From NCBI GenBank assembly GCA_036244855.1, contig BQKZ01009408.1, positions 1 to 22,011 on the forward strand: 22,011 nt of DNA, given 5' to 3'. The position numbers and the translations under genes were made by a program. The notes under the pieces are model-generated. The model searched no databases. It saw only the letters and a program-made list of their open reading frames with translations, and had not been told where the DNA came from. Source of the DNA: Temnopleurus reevesii. Taxonomy: Eukaryota > Echinodermata > Echinoidea > Temnopleuroida > Temnopleuridae. This document shows, piece by piece, positions 1 to 8,130 of the stretch; within the stretch, counting starts at the first letter, position 1; the number at the start of each line of letters is the position of its first letter.

Positions 1-60
1 CAAAGGAATTTCCTCTCTTCTAAACATCAGTGACTCGATCACAGCAGTGGACTTTGCTTG
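1..60 (+). pseudogene. Decayed partial copy 0 of an ELP2 exon
   Basis: This is the 3' part of a duplicated ELP2 exon, cut by the window edge. It matches 431-490 closely, sharing CAAAGGAATTTCC and CTCGATCACAGCAGTGGAC, and both match the 3' half of the intact exon at 571-716. The coding phase is broken and no GT donor stands at the expected exon end, so it is probably not spliced. The spacing to its best match (430 bp) shows that it belongs to a duplicated exon pair. Confidence 0.7.
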
Positions 61-136
61 ACAATTGTTCTGTTATTCGTATTGGCACAACCAAAAAAAT
101 GTTTTGACATCTGATTATTTCATTGAATTGTTTCCG

Positions 137-274
137 GTGATTGTATGGGGGAAGAAGACAAAGGATGAGAGTTCAAACAAAACTAGTCCCATCGGTTAGT
201 ACAAAGCAATATTAACTCCTCTATAAATTGGTAACTCAGCCGCAGTTGCTGGACGATTGACCCAGTGATAGAAA
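137..274 (+). pseudogene. Decayed copy 1 of an ELP2 exon
   Basis: This is a full-length degenerate copy of the exon at 571-716. It opens with GTGATTGTATGGGGG, which reads VIVWG as in the intact copy, and keeps GGATGAGAGTTC and TAGTCCCATCGGT. Three defects show decay: the acceptor CAG is replaced by CCG, a TAG stop falls in frame after the residues SPIG, and the donor region reads GAAATG instead of AGGTAAG. It is most similar to the intact copy 434 bp downstream. It is not expected to be spliced. Confidence 0.75.
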
Positions 275-364
275 TGTTCCATTATTTTGTAATGGCACAC
301 CCTCCTCCCCTCTCCCTCAAAAAGTTACATTATCTAATTGTTTTTATTGATTTGTTTGATTCAG

Positions 365-500
365 GTTACTGTATGGGGGAAAGAAAACAGATGTTGAAAA
401 TCTGAATGAAGCAAGTCCCCTCGGTGCACCCAAAGGAATTTCCACTCTGTAGACATCAGTGACTCGATCACAGCAGTGGACTTTGCTAGATAATTGTTCT
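365..500 (+). pseudogene. Decayed copy 2 of an ELP2 exon
   Basis: This copy keeps a good acceptor (TTTGATTCAG) followed by GTTACTGTATGGGGG, reading VTVWG. A one-base insertion soon after the GGGGG run causes a TGA in the original frame. If that shift is ignored, the reading resembles the intact exon (KKTDVENLNEASPLG) until a second indel and a TAG. No donor is present at the homologous end. Its 3' half matches copy 0, so copies 0-1 and 2-3 are two rounds of the same exon pair. Confidence 0.75.
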
Positions 501-570
501 GTTATTTGTAGTGGCGGAATTGCACAAAAATTGTTAAAAATCTATTGTTTTATTGGTTTGTTTGATTCAG

Positions 571-716
571 GTGATTGTATGGGGGAAAAAAACAGAGGAT
601 GAGAGTTCGAACGAAGCTAGTCCCATCGGTCATTACAAAGCAATGTCCACTCCTCTGGACATAGGTGACTCGGCCACAGCAGTGGACTTTGCTGGACGTT
701 TGACGGCTGATGGAAG
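571..716 (+). CDS. ELP2: Elongator complex protein 2 (ELP2), C-terminal exon A
   Basis: ELP2 is the twin WD40-propeller scaffold subunit of the Elongator complex, which modifies wobble uridines of tRNA. This exon reads in phase 0 from a TTTGATTCAG acceptor to an AG|GTAAG donor (146 nt, two bases carried over). It encodes the end of a WD40 blade (VIVWGKK), an acidic loop, and the first strand of the next blade (LDIGDSATAVDFAG), ending in TADGR. This corresponds to the segment of animal ELP2 where VVVWGE is followed by a loop and then LDVGGAVTAV. The following exons continue the protein in order, which makes the identification firm. Earlier exons lie upstream of the window. Three broken copies of this exon precede it; only this one has an open frame and both splice sites. 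Confidence 0.88.
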
Positions 717-789
717 GTAAGAAAAGCCTGAGTTAATATTAGATTCAAATTTATGTATGTTAAATACTGTTTTGGTCTTGGTCGGAAAA

Positions 790-1270
790 ATCCTGATTTT
801 TTTAAGAAGAGATCAAAAAAGTTTGAAGTAAATCCAATGATAAGTAAGAAAGTTATGAACATTTTAATAACAGTTAAACGTGTCTATAGTGGCCACTGTC
901 TACAGTGACCACCTGTCTATATTGGCCACCTAAATCGATTCCCTACAGGTGAAAATGCATGTTATAGAACATGTCTGTAGAGGCCACCTGTCTACAGTGG
1001 CCACTTTTTCTGTTTCCCTTAGGGTGGCCTCTGTATAATTCAAGTGTGATTTATGAGTTAAATGAATCCTTGAAAACAATAACTTGAAATAAGTTACCAG
1101 TGGAGAAGTGCATGACATACGTCATAACATGTGACTTAATTTTGCCAATTTGTATGAAAATCACTGGTCAGATATATAATTGAAATATTCATAACTTTCT
1201 TATTCATTGCCCAATTTACTTCAATTTAAAAAAAAAATCTTTTGGTCTGACTTTTCTGCTTTTAATCACC
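790..1270. mobile_element. Decayed fold-back DNA element in ELP2 intron
   Basis: Inverted arms lie near 821-863 and 1187-1226. The left arm reads GTTTGAAGTAAATCCAATGA and then AAGTAAGAAAGTTATGAA. The right arm gives the complement, ATAACTTTCTTATTC then CCCAATTTACTTCAA. The right arm resembles 12985-13025 inside the TTAA-flanked element at 12546-13089, so this is probably an old member of that family. Its exact ends and target duplication are not clear. Confidence 0.55.
882..1035. repeat. Five GTCTAYAGTGGCCAC repeats, possibly a small MITE
   Basis: Five copies of a 15-17-bp unit (GTCTACAGTGGCCAC and variants) occur as three in a row at 882-931 and two in a row at 973-1004. A reversed version, GGGTGGCCTCTGTATA, lies at about 1022-1037. 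TATAGTGGCCAC on the left and its approximate complement on the right could be terminal inverted repeats of a small element nested in the fold-back around it. Confidence 0.5.
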
Positions 1271-1796
1271 GCCAGAAATTTCTGGCCCAGACCCATCCTT
1301 TAATACATGGCATTCCATTGACTTTGTACACAAAGTCAACATATTCAAGCAATTTTTCCCGTATAGTACAGTGTAGGGGGGCTAAATTTGGTCTCAAAAG
1401 TTGTGCGAAGAGTGAAAGAAAATTCTCATTACAAAATTTCACATACTTATGGAAAACACCCTACTCCTCATCTTAGAGTTAATGAAATATGTGATGTTTC
1501 AATTTTGGTGAAAAGCAAAAAGAAAAGATCAAGTTTGGCCATTTTTAGAGGGTCTATCGAGGGAGGTACTGCCAGAATGTTGCTAACAGATGACACTGTG
1601 TCTCTATGGGGGTATTGTTCGAAAGTTTCAGTTGATTGGAACGTGCCAATCAAAGTCATTGTTTCATTCGCGTCTTGTTCAATGCGCGTGAATGGAAATG
1701 CTTGTTACAATTTGCAAAGTTGCAGTTGATTTGCAGTTGATTTTGAACAACACCCCCTATGAGTTAAACCAATTTTCACTTTCCTGTATTGATTAG

Positions 1797-1898
1797 GTAC
1801 ATATTGGCAGTTGGCGTCGAATCTGGAGCGATATCAGTTCATTCGTGGGCGTCGAGCCAGCCGACTTCGTGGACGTGTTTGCTCTCCTTCCCTAAACA
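1797..1898 (+). CDS. ELP2: ELP2, C-terminal exon B
   Basis: The acceptor is GTATTGATTAG. The first base G completes the AGG arginine codon begun by exon A. The exon then reads YILAVGVESGAISVHSW, followed by a short serine- and tryptophan-rich stretch and LLSFPK, and leaves two bases (CA) before the donor GTGAGTG. The length of 102 nt fits 1 + 33 codons + 2. It encodes a WD40 blade core that matches the animal ELP2 segment RYVVAVGLECGKICLYTW in position and pattern (identical R-Y, AVG, E, G and W). Both junctions keep the frame, which supports a working gene here. Confidence 0.9.
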
Positions 1899-1990
1899 GT
1901 GAGTGTCATCAGCTATTTTTTTTTCCAAGGGGAATCAACCCCTGGAATTATGGAGGTTATAATTTCATTCGTCACAGTCACAGTTGATCC

Positions 1991-2084
1991 GGGTGGTGTT
2001 TCACCAAGATAAGAAAGACTTTCGCACAGTTCTTGCGCTTAAAATCGTGCATAACTTTAAGAGAGACTTGGTGAAACACCTCCC
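1991..2084. repeat. Inverted repeat with 18-bp arms
   Basis: The arm GGGTGGTGTTTCACCAAG at 1991-2008 is complemented by CTTGGTGAAACACCTCCC at 2067-2084 with one mismatch. The 58-base loop includes CGTGCATAACTTTAAGAG. It is probably the remains of a small fold-back element. Confidence 0.6.
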
Positions 2085-2094
2085 GAAAATGATA

Positions 2095-2326
2095 CGTCAT
2101 AGTTTTGCGCTTCTGCTCGTTGTTACCTGCGCAACTAAGCATGAAAAAGAATTGCATTGAAATTGAACGCATGCGCAGAGTCGCATGCCGGCGATTGTTT
2201 GCTGATTGTTTGCCGTGCAACCAAGCGGAATTAGCCAGTCCAGCATTTCTTTTCGTGCACAAGATAGCCAATTCTTCTTCGTGCTAGCTGTGACGTAACA
2301 ATGAGCAATCGCGCAAAACTGCTACG
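2095..2326. repeat. Inverted repeat with 32-bp arms
   Basis: The left arm at 2095-2126 (containing AGTTTTGCGCTTCTGCTCG) pairs with the right arm at 2295-2326 (containing GAGCAATCGCGCAAAACT), with a few mismatches. The arms enclose about 170 bp that is more G+C-rich than the surrounding intron and includes GCATGCGCAGAGTCGCATGC. A MITE-like fold-back is likely; no target duplication was recognised. Confidence 0.6.
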
Positions 2327-2379
2327 CTGCCTTTCATTACAGCTGAATGAAGTAAGTAAACTGCATATTATTGTGCTAG

Positions 2380-2422
2380 GGTCCAATCAAAAGTAATGAA
2401 TTTTCAAATACTTTAAGCCCAA
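2380..2422. repeat. Fragment of the TTAA fold-back family
   Basis: GTCCAATCAAAAGTAATGA followed by TTTTCAAATACT recurs nearly exactly at 3000-3032 inside the fold-back at 2939-3734. Only this short interior piece is shared. Confidence 0.6.
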
Positions 2423-2938
2423 ATACAGTTTTGGTAACGATTAAGAAATGTGAATTTTATGCGATGTTTATCATGAAATATATATCTTACACATCATTTC
2501 GAGACCATAGCATATTTTTACATAGTGATTCCTATAGAAAATTTGAATCTGACCGTTAAATCATATTTAGCGCCCTCTCTTGGTAATAACAATATTTTGC
2601 TTGTTATCGGGCAAAATGCAACGTTATTTCCGAGATTAGACGAAAGGATGATAAGAGGTATTCGCAAAGAATATATTCTTTCGTGCATAAGAAGGTGTCC
2701 TTGAAAAAAAAAATGAAAAAAGAAAATATTGATTCAGTATCGGGGTACCAGAGACTGAGATACATGTATTTTCCACATTTTACTGGTAGATCATAGCTTT
2801 ACCAAAACTCATTCATTTTACACACAATCTTTTATGCAATAATTTCATGATATGATGTTTCATTTTAATTAGATTTGAAGACAAAACTTGGGAACAAAAA
2901 TATTTGCTTTTACCTAAACTTTAATACTCGAGCTTTAA

Positions 2939-3734
2939 AGGGGAACCTGTAATTATCATGCGCAGATGAAAAATCTGAAGATTTGAGCAAATTTGGACAG
3001 TCCAATCAAAAGTAATGATTTTTCAAATACTCAACGATTTCACGATCTCTGATGCCGATTGGGGATCCATGCGTTCGGCAACTTTGAAATCTGTGATGTA
3101 CTGGCAAACAATTAAGAATAATGTATATGAACAAACTGTAATCAAATAGAATATTGACTGTATTATGTCGATGACGTTTGCATGAATAAATTTCCAAATT
3201 TCTAATCAACTTTGTACATAACATTTATTCTAATAAATTGATGTTAAATAAAAATTAGAATAATTAGAATAAAATTTAACATGAGCCTTTCCAAAATACA
3301 GTCAAACCTCTTTATAAAGAGCACTAATATAATGAGCTCTTGTTGTAACAAGCTAATTTTCCTGGTCCCATCTCTTTGTATTGTATTGTATTTTGGCCCC
3401 CGATATAACAACATTTCAATATTAAGATGTAATTTCCCTGGTCCCAACGACCTCATTATAAAGAGGTACGACTGTGCAAGCGAAAGTGATAAAGCCATGC
3501 TACACTCATACAGTTTACTTTGCAGAAGAAAAAAAGAAAATCACAAATTTAGTAAACAGAATGAATATGGCATCACAGATTCTGTCAAAGTAACTGATTC
3601 CCAACTGATACAGGAATCTAGATATCCTTGGGAACTTGAAAATGCATAACTTTTGAACGGATCGTCAGATTTTGCTCAAATTTTTTACAGTTTCTTCATT
3701 TTTCTTTATTCAATGAGAGGGTGATAGTTCCCTT
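2939..3734. mobile_element. TTAA-flanked fold-back element (T2/Kolobok-like), interrupted
   Basis: The left end reads TTAA then AGGGGAACCTG. The right end, read on the minus strand, is TTAC then AAGGGAACTATC, so one copy of the TTAA target has mutated. The arms share ATTTGAGCAAA followed by a region complementary to CATAACTTTTGAACGGATC. TTAAAGGRR ends are known from the T2 group of the Kolobok superfamily, first described in Xenopus; the assignment here rests on the ends and the TTAA only. A 176-bp Tigger-like element sits between the arms. No transposase is encoded. Confidence 0.65.
3299..3474. mobile_element. 176-bp Tigger/pogo-like MITE, copy A
   Basis: The ends are CAGTCAAACCTCTTTATAA and, on the other strand, CAGTCGTACCTCTTTATAA. 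The left flank is TA and the right flank is TG, a mutated TA. The interior includes CTGGTCCCATCTCTTTGTAT, shared with the copy at 15774-15949. The CAGnnnnACCTC terminus with TA target duplication is typical of pogo/Tigger elements of the Tc1/mariner superfamily. It is non-autonomous. Confidence 0.75.
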
Positions 3735-4507
3735 GTAAATTGCTTCAGTAAGTTTCTTTGATGTATGATTTCCTGCCGATTTCTTATATGGATTTGCTAT
3801 TACCCTGCACTAAAGAGATATTTTTTCATAATAATGTATGAGCTGAAATTTATTCTCCCAGAAATACCAAGGGTAAGACTTCTTGCCAAAAAAGTACAGT
3901 TAACATATTTGTTAAGGTTTTCATGTTGCCCTTTGACCTTCCAACAAAAAAGTACCCCTTGTGTCAGGTTTATTGCCATGCTATTCTTCTTCTTTTTTAA
4001 ATTTTGATTGAAAACAACTTTTGAAAACATGATTGACACAGAAACCATGTAACTCACTCCGGACAGGAGTTATTTTACAACAAATTCAATCACTATTCCT
4101 TTCCTAAATTGGCAACACTAAAATTTTAAATCCTCTTTTGAGAACGATCCAATTCAATGTTATGTATGTAAACTTATTGAATCATCTTAGTAAAAAAGCA
4201 TGGTAACATTGTCAAGTTGCCAATTTACATAGAAAAAAGTGATTTTCAAATGATGTCTGTGTTTCCAATGTCAGGATTTATGACCATTTTAGTGATTATT
4301 TTAACTTCAAAACTTCTCTGCATCCAGTAACAAATGGTGAAAGAATAGAAATGGTGAGATTTAGTATAGAACTTCCTTCTCTTTCTGCCAATACATCTGC
4401 TATATTTTTAGAGAACTTAATCAAATGTTATTGAACGAAAACACAAAATGTGTTCTATTCTTGTGAAAGGGCTTATTTAATTTGTATTTCCATTTTCCCC
4501 CCTTTAG

Positions 4508-4655
4508 CTTGAATCATACGATGACTGTGAAGAGGTTAAGATGGAGACCAAGAAGTACAAATGAACCAGAGGAAACCAGTCGTAACCGGTTACAGCTGGC
4601 TAGCTGCAGTTCAGACGGGAGTGTACGCATACACACGTTTGATAAACTATCATGA
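4508..4655 (+). CDS. ELP2: ELP2, terminal coding exon C with stop codon
   Basis: After a CCCCTTTAG acceptor, the base C joins the CA left by exon B to make histidine. The exon then reads LNHTMTVKRLRWRP, a polar loop, LQLASCSSDGSVRIHTFDKL, serine and TGA. This is the last WD40 blade of ELP2: the animal protein has SHTLAIRKLCW, a variable acidic loop, then FASCGEDHTVKIHRV close to the C-terminus. Frame, order and stop position all agree. The 3' UTR that follows contains an antisense LINE remnant. ATTAAA at 4752 and AATAAA at 5041 are the nearest plausible polyadenylation signals. Confidence 0.9.
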
Positions 4656-4753
4656 CCTCGTCCATTCCAAGATATGCCATGATTAAAAAGGAATAATGCA
4701 AATGCTTCCTGCCTTTCGAGTCCAACTGTACATCTACACAAAGTCATGTCTAT

Positions 4754-4942
4754 TAAATATTTTTGCCAGAATTTGGCACATTGTAGGCCCTTTCGATTTG
4801 CAGCCATCAGGTCGTCTTTACTGCACTGTTCTGATAGATTGGGGCATTGAAGAAGGTGTTGCACAGTTTGCATAGCACCGCAGTTACAATTTGCATTGTC
4901 ATCATCAGTGTGTCCCCACTTTCTCAAGTTGTACTTGCAGCA
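4754..4942 (-). pseudogene. LINE 3'-end remnant (C-terminal CCHC-like region), antisense to ELP2
   Basis: A minus-strand open frame reads LRKWGHTDDDNANCNCGAMQ and then TVQHLLQCPNL. The pattern RKWG...CxCG..QTxxHLLxCP is the cysteine/histidine motif found after the reverse transcriptase domain in many non-LTR retrotransposon polyproteins. Downstream it reads LMAANRKGLQCAKFWQ. No RT domain is present, as expected for a fragment. It lies about 100 bp past the ELP2 stop codon in the opposite orientation. The same open frame continues through ELP2 exon C, which is coincidental. Confidence 0.65.
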
Positions 4943-5040
4943 AATGCTGAACAAAAGTGAGAGAAGAGATGACAACAATATCCAAAAATTTCAGTCAGTC
5001 ACTTGCAAGGAAAGCCTCGACTGGAGATCGTCGGTGAGCT

Positions 5041-5046
5041 AATAAA
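5041..5046 (+). promoter_or_regulatory. Candidate ELP2 polyadenylation signal AATAAA
   Basis: AATAAA stands 385 bases after the ELP2 stop. It is the first canonical hexamer on this strand downstream of the stop; the weaker ATTAAA at 4752 is an alternative. No transcript evidence is available. Confidence 0.35.
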
Positions 5047-5116
5047 ATATCTAAACAATGAGAAATGTTCAGGAAAGCCCTATTTTAACTGGGCTATTTC
5101 AGACCAAGTTTATACT

Positions 5117-5150
5117 GGGGGGGGTCAATTTGAATTTGACCCCCCCCCCC
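5117..5150. repeat. G-run/C-run hairpin
   Basis: Eight G followed by TCAA, a short AT-rich loop, then TTGAC with a run of C form a near-perfect inverted repeat. G+C content stays higher for about 60 bases after it (GATCTCGGCCGTGGATTGCG) and then falls back. Confidence 0.7.
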
Positions 5151-6230
5151 TTCAGATCTCGGCCGTGGATTGCGCGATCGCCGCGAAATTTTGCACGCAC
5201 ATAGAGCAGGGTGTAAACTACCAAACTGTATAGATAATTTTTCGAAAATTCATAAATTCTATTTTTAAAATTTTGCATGAAATCACACTTTCTGCTCTAT
5301 TTCACTCAATGAAGCTCCTAGAAGGCTCATTTTTGGTGTGAATATTTTTTATCTCATTCCTCATGACACTATTTGAAACAAAATTTTGAATGACAATTAA
5401 TTTCTTATGTATTTCCTTGTTTTTTCGACCTTTCGTTTTCCATTATTTTTTCAATGAAATATATTGCAGAACATTTTTTAAGCATGTTTATGCTAAAATG
5501 AATAAATTTCAGCCCATAAAATTAAAAATATATTGATCTTTATAAATTCTGACTGTAATCACAATTTACATCGACTTTGTACACAAAAACACGTTTTTGA
5601 GCCATTTTTGGTCTGACACGCATGTTAAAAAAAAAGAAGCAATTTTTACAAAAAGGGAGATACAATGTTTTATCAGCACACAGACAAAATGGAAATACAC
5701 GTCATGCATATTTTGGAGCGAGTAACATGCCTGTATGCCCTCATACATTAGCCCTTTAGCACCTAGAGACTCTGTGAAAAGTGTTAGCTTATTCCCTGGT
5801 GGAAAGTATCTGGCTGCTATGATTTTAACATGGTTCTGAACAAAGTGGTACAGCACTTTAGTTGTTGAATTTTGTCAATTATAAGTTATATATTTTGAAG
5901 AATAGAAAATGCCGAACAAGATAAAATACAATTTTTATAAATAAAAACACAGATACCAAATGCATAGTCTCACATAAACCTGCGCCCAATCACGAATGGC
6001 ACATGTTATGACCTGGATAAGGGACTTAGCGGGATAACTCAGTCATCTTGTGTTCTTTTGGCAATATTTTACATCAACTTGCTATTTTGCTCTCTCTTTG
6101 ATTTTGCTATCATGATCTACATGTAGGTAAAAATAAATCAACCAAACGGAGGTTTCCTTCAAAACACAGAAAATGTTAATACATTTCGTAGGTAGAGTTT
6201 GAGGTGTTTGAATGACTGAGTGCAAGTTGT
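5151..6230. other. Intergenic stretch with no recognised gene
   Basis: This is A+T-rich DNA. The words GACTTTGTACACA near 5572 and TTTTTGGTCTGAC near 5605 resemble pieces of the fold-back families elsewhere in the window, but no paired arm was found. Open frames here are short and lack recognisable motifs. Confidence 0.6.
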
Positions 6231-6233
6231 TTT

Positions 6234-6677
6234 CAATTCTCCCTATCACAGCTCTCCGAATTTGAACGCCTGCAGCGCACTAGTTATTTTGGCCCAGATT
6301 CTTGGCACAGGTACTTCCGGTGACATTTGCGCGTTTTCAAAAGTCTATACTTAGGCTTTCTACAGTAAACTTCGTCAGCTGCTTGTAGTGTCATATTTTT
6401 TCATTGACTTTTTCGAATAAAAGCATCATTTTGTATATTTTTCTTTCATATCTGCATTTATTTGTTATTTGGGTTTCTTTTGCGAAGCGGCCAAATGCTG
6501 GGCTTCCGATGCAAAACAAAGAAATTATACTAAATTCACATGGATTGAAATTTCGTAGATAGTATACAGTTAAATCAAGATGGATCCCGGAAGTGAGCGT
6601 GCCAAAGCCAAAGTGCGTGATATCGATATCACAAGGTGATATCGGGTGATATCGGCTATATGCGATAGGGAGAATTG
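6234..6677. repeat. Region bounded by a 14-bp perfect inverted repeat
   Basis: CAATTCTCCCTATC at 6234-6247 is exactly complemented by GATAGGGAGAATTG at 6664-6677, and the match extends loosely outward (GTTTT / CCAAAAC). Near the right end is the perfect palindrome GTGATATCGATATCAC (6611-6626) followed by two GGTGATATCG units. This could be a short-armed DNA transposon derivative of about 444 bp; no target duplication was recognised. Confidence 0.5.
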
Positions 6678-6750
6678 AACCAAAACTACCCAGTCAGAAA
6701 CATTTTCAAGCTGTATGCTCAGTATTTATGGCAGTGTGCACTTTGCAAAT

Positions 6751-6960
6751 TACTGTATAAGCTGAAATTTTCGCGGTGGTTTTTTTTTCGCTAATTTCGC
6801 GGGTATGGCCTTGCGAAAATTTCCACTCTTCATGATGCACATTCATTTGTGTACAAACACTGTCAAAAACGTGAAAATACATTGTAACAACATGCCAATG
6901 TGTCAAATTGATTAAAAATCGCCAAAGTATCTGTACGCAAAAATATTGGCTTATACAGTA
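6751..6960. mobile_element. 210-bp MITE with TACTGTATAAGC ends
   Basis: TACTGTATAAGC at the left is complemented by GGCTTATACAGTA at the right. If the outer TA is a duplicated target, the element proper is CTGTATAAGC...GCTTATACAG. The interior contains AAATTTTCGCGG and CGCTAATTTCGCGGG. It has no coding capacity and looks like a non-autonomous Tc1/mariner-type element. Confidence 0.7.
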
Positions 6961-7005
6961 CTGTGCAAATTTTGTGTTACCGTGCACAGTAAGGCATATG
7001 CTTAA

Positions 7006-7562
7006 AGGGGAACCAACCCCAATTATAGCGTTTTCATGGAATTCAGAAAAAACAGATAAACAAACTGAAAATTTAAGCAAAGTCAGACAATCCATCCAAA
7101 AGTTATGAAAATTACAATTCCCAAAGATATAACGATCTCAGCTGCTGATGGGGATCCGTGCAATCGTCAACATTGACTGAATCTGTGACGTCATGTCTGA
7201 TAATTTCTCATTCACTCTGTATACAAAAATGTTACATTTTCTTCGTATTTTTCAGAAAAGTCAACAAAAACGTTGTTGTTTTTTTGCTTGGGTATATCAT
7301 GTCTTGATCGATCCTGCATGCATTTTGAAAAGAATCATGATAAGCCCTTATCCTAGATTTCAAATTAATCCATTTTTTAAAATTGTGTGTACAAAGTGAA
7401 TGGCAAGTTGTCCGCAAGTACGTTACAGATTCTGCCGAAGTTGCCGACTACACGCATCAGCGTCAGGGATCGTGGTATCATGGAGAATTTAAAGATTCAT
7501 AACATTTGAACAGGTTGTCTGATTTGGCTCAAATTTTTACAGTTTGTTTATCTGTTTATTTA
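7006..7562. mobile_element. TTAA fold-back element (T2/Kolobok-like), right end lost
   Basis: The left end is TTAA then AGGGGAACCAACCCC. The left arm (AAACAGATAAACAAACTG... TCCATCCAAAAGTTATG) is mirrored at 7498-7556 (CATAACATTTGAACAGG... CAGTTTGTTTATCTGTTT). The mirror stops abruptly near 7557-7562, where the palindrome at 7574-7746 and its neighbours begin, so the terminal ~45 bp on the right are missing. The interior holds TCACTCTGTATACAAAAATG and its mirror TTGTGTGTACAAAGTGA, a theme shared with the element at 8716-9576. Confidence 0.65.
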
Positions 7563-7573
7563 TACCTGTATAG

Positions 7574-7746
7574 TAATCAAATATACCATGCACTGAGAAG
7601 TTGAAATTATGGATCATGAGGTGACTGGCATAGCACTATTTTCTGAGGGGCGCAGCCCCGAAGAAAATAGTCACTATGCAGGTCACCGAAGAACCCTTAA
7701 TTTCATATAGTACTTCGAAAAAATGTGCATGGTATATTTGATTTAT
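7574..7746. mobile_element. 173-bp palindromic element with GGGGCGCAGCCCC apex
   Basis: The arms begin AATCAAATATACCATGCAC on each strand, diverge a little, converge again at GTGACyTGCATAG and ACTATTTTCT, and meet at GGGGCGCAGCCCC near 7647-7659. Almost the whole segment can fold into one hairpin. It has no coding capacity. Confidence 0.65.
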
Positions 7747-7780
7747 ATCCTACACAAGTAAACCGAAATAATAATCAAAT

Positions 7781-8108
7781 TTATATCCTACTTATAATCT
7801 GTCGATGAAATGATACTCTCCAAATCATCATCATCTACGAGATTAAACCTTGGTTCATCGTTGTTGATTTCTCCACTGAGTGCCGCCATTGTTGTTTATG
7901 TTTCGACGACCTTTGATCTCGATATCGCGGTATCGATAGCTGAATATCCAGTTATCGCAAAAGATGACGTCAGAATGTCGACACATCGAAAACTATTCCG
8001 AGGATGACGTCACGCCATATCCAATTTATTTCATGGTGAAAATATTTTTAATCACATGACTGCTCCTTGACCAATGACAATGGATACAATCTTATAAGTA
8101 GGATATAA
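7781..8108. mobile_element. 328-bp element with 17-bp perfect terminal inverted repeats
   Basis: TTATATCCTACTTATAA at 7781-7797 is exactly complemented at 8092-8108. A related TTATATCCTAC lies at 7743-7753 just outside. The interior is less A+T-rich than the surroundings and contains GATATCGCGGTATCGAT and two GATGACGTCA motifs (7963 and 8004). A 65-codon open frame inside has no recognisable domain. It is probably a MITE. Confidence 0.6.
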
Positions 8109-8130
8109 TGCATATTAGAATATGCATTAT
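8105..8130. repeat. 26-bp palindrome
   Basis: ATAATGCATATT, a two-base centre AG, and AATATGCATTAT form a perfect inverted repeat overlapping the right end of the neighbouring element. Confidence 0.8.

Larger units (their letters stand above)
717..1796 (+). other. ELP2 intron between exons A and B
   Basis: The intron begins GTAAGA and ends TTGATTAG. Its first half contains a fold-back repeat (about 790-1270) carrying a small element with GTGGCCAC repeats; these are listed separately. From about 1270 to 1796 I recognise nothing. An open frame of 113 codons at 1388-1729 has no recognisable motif and no visible splice context. Confidence 0.8.
1899..4507 (+). other. ELP2 intron between exons B and C
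   Basis: The intron begins GTGAGTG and ends CCCCTTTAG. It contains two short stem-loop repeats (1991-2084 and 2095-2326), a fragment of a dispersed repeat (2380-2422) and a TTAA-type fold-back element carrying a Tigger-like MITE (2939-3734). In 2430-2934 and 3740-4507 I recognise only A+T-rich sequence with no gene. Confidence 0.8.

Noticed and set aside
137..500. Mutually exclusive or cassette alternative ELP2 exons
   Set aside because: In-frame stops, frame-shifting indels and missing acceptor or donor sites in these copies argue against use; only 571-716 is intact.
1388..1729. A 113-codon open frame in the first ELP2 intron
   Set aside because: No domain, no splice context and no similarity that I recognise; it overlaps an equally open frame on the other strand.
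4514..4978. A 154-codon minus-strand gene
   Set aside because: Only the first part (LINE motif) is meaningful; the rest is the reverse complement of ELP2 exon C.
5003..5233. A 76-codon open frame after ELP2
   Set aside because: It runs through the G-run/C-run hairpin and has no recognisable feature.
6611..6626. GTGATATCGATATCAC as a protein-binding operator
   Set aside because: It is a perfect palindrome but lies near the edge of a probable transposon derivative, with no gene nearby to regulate.
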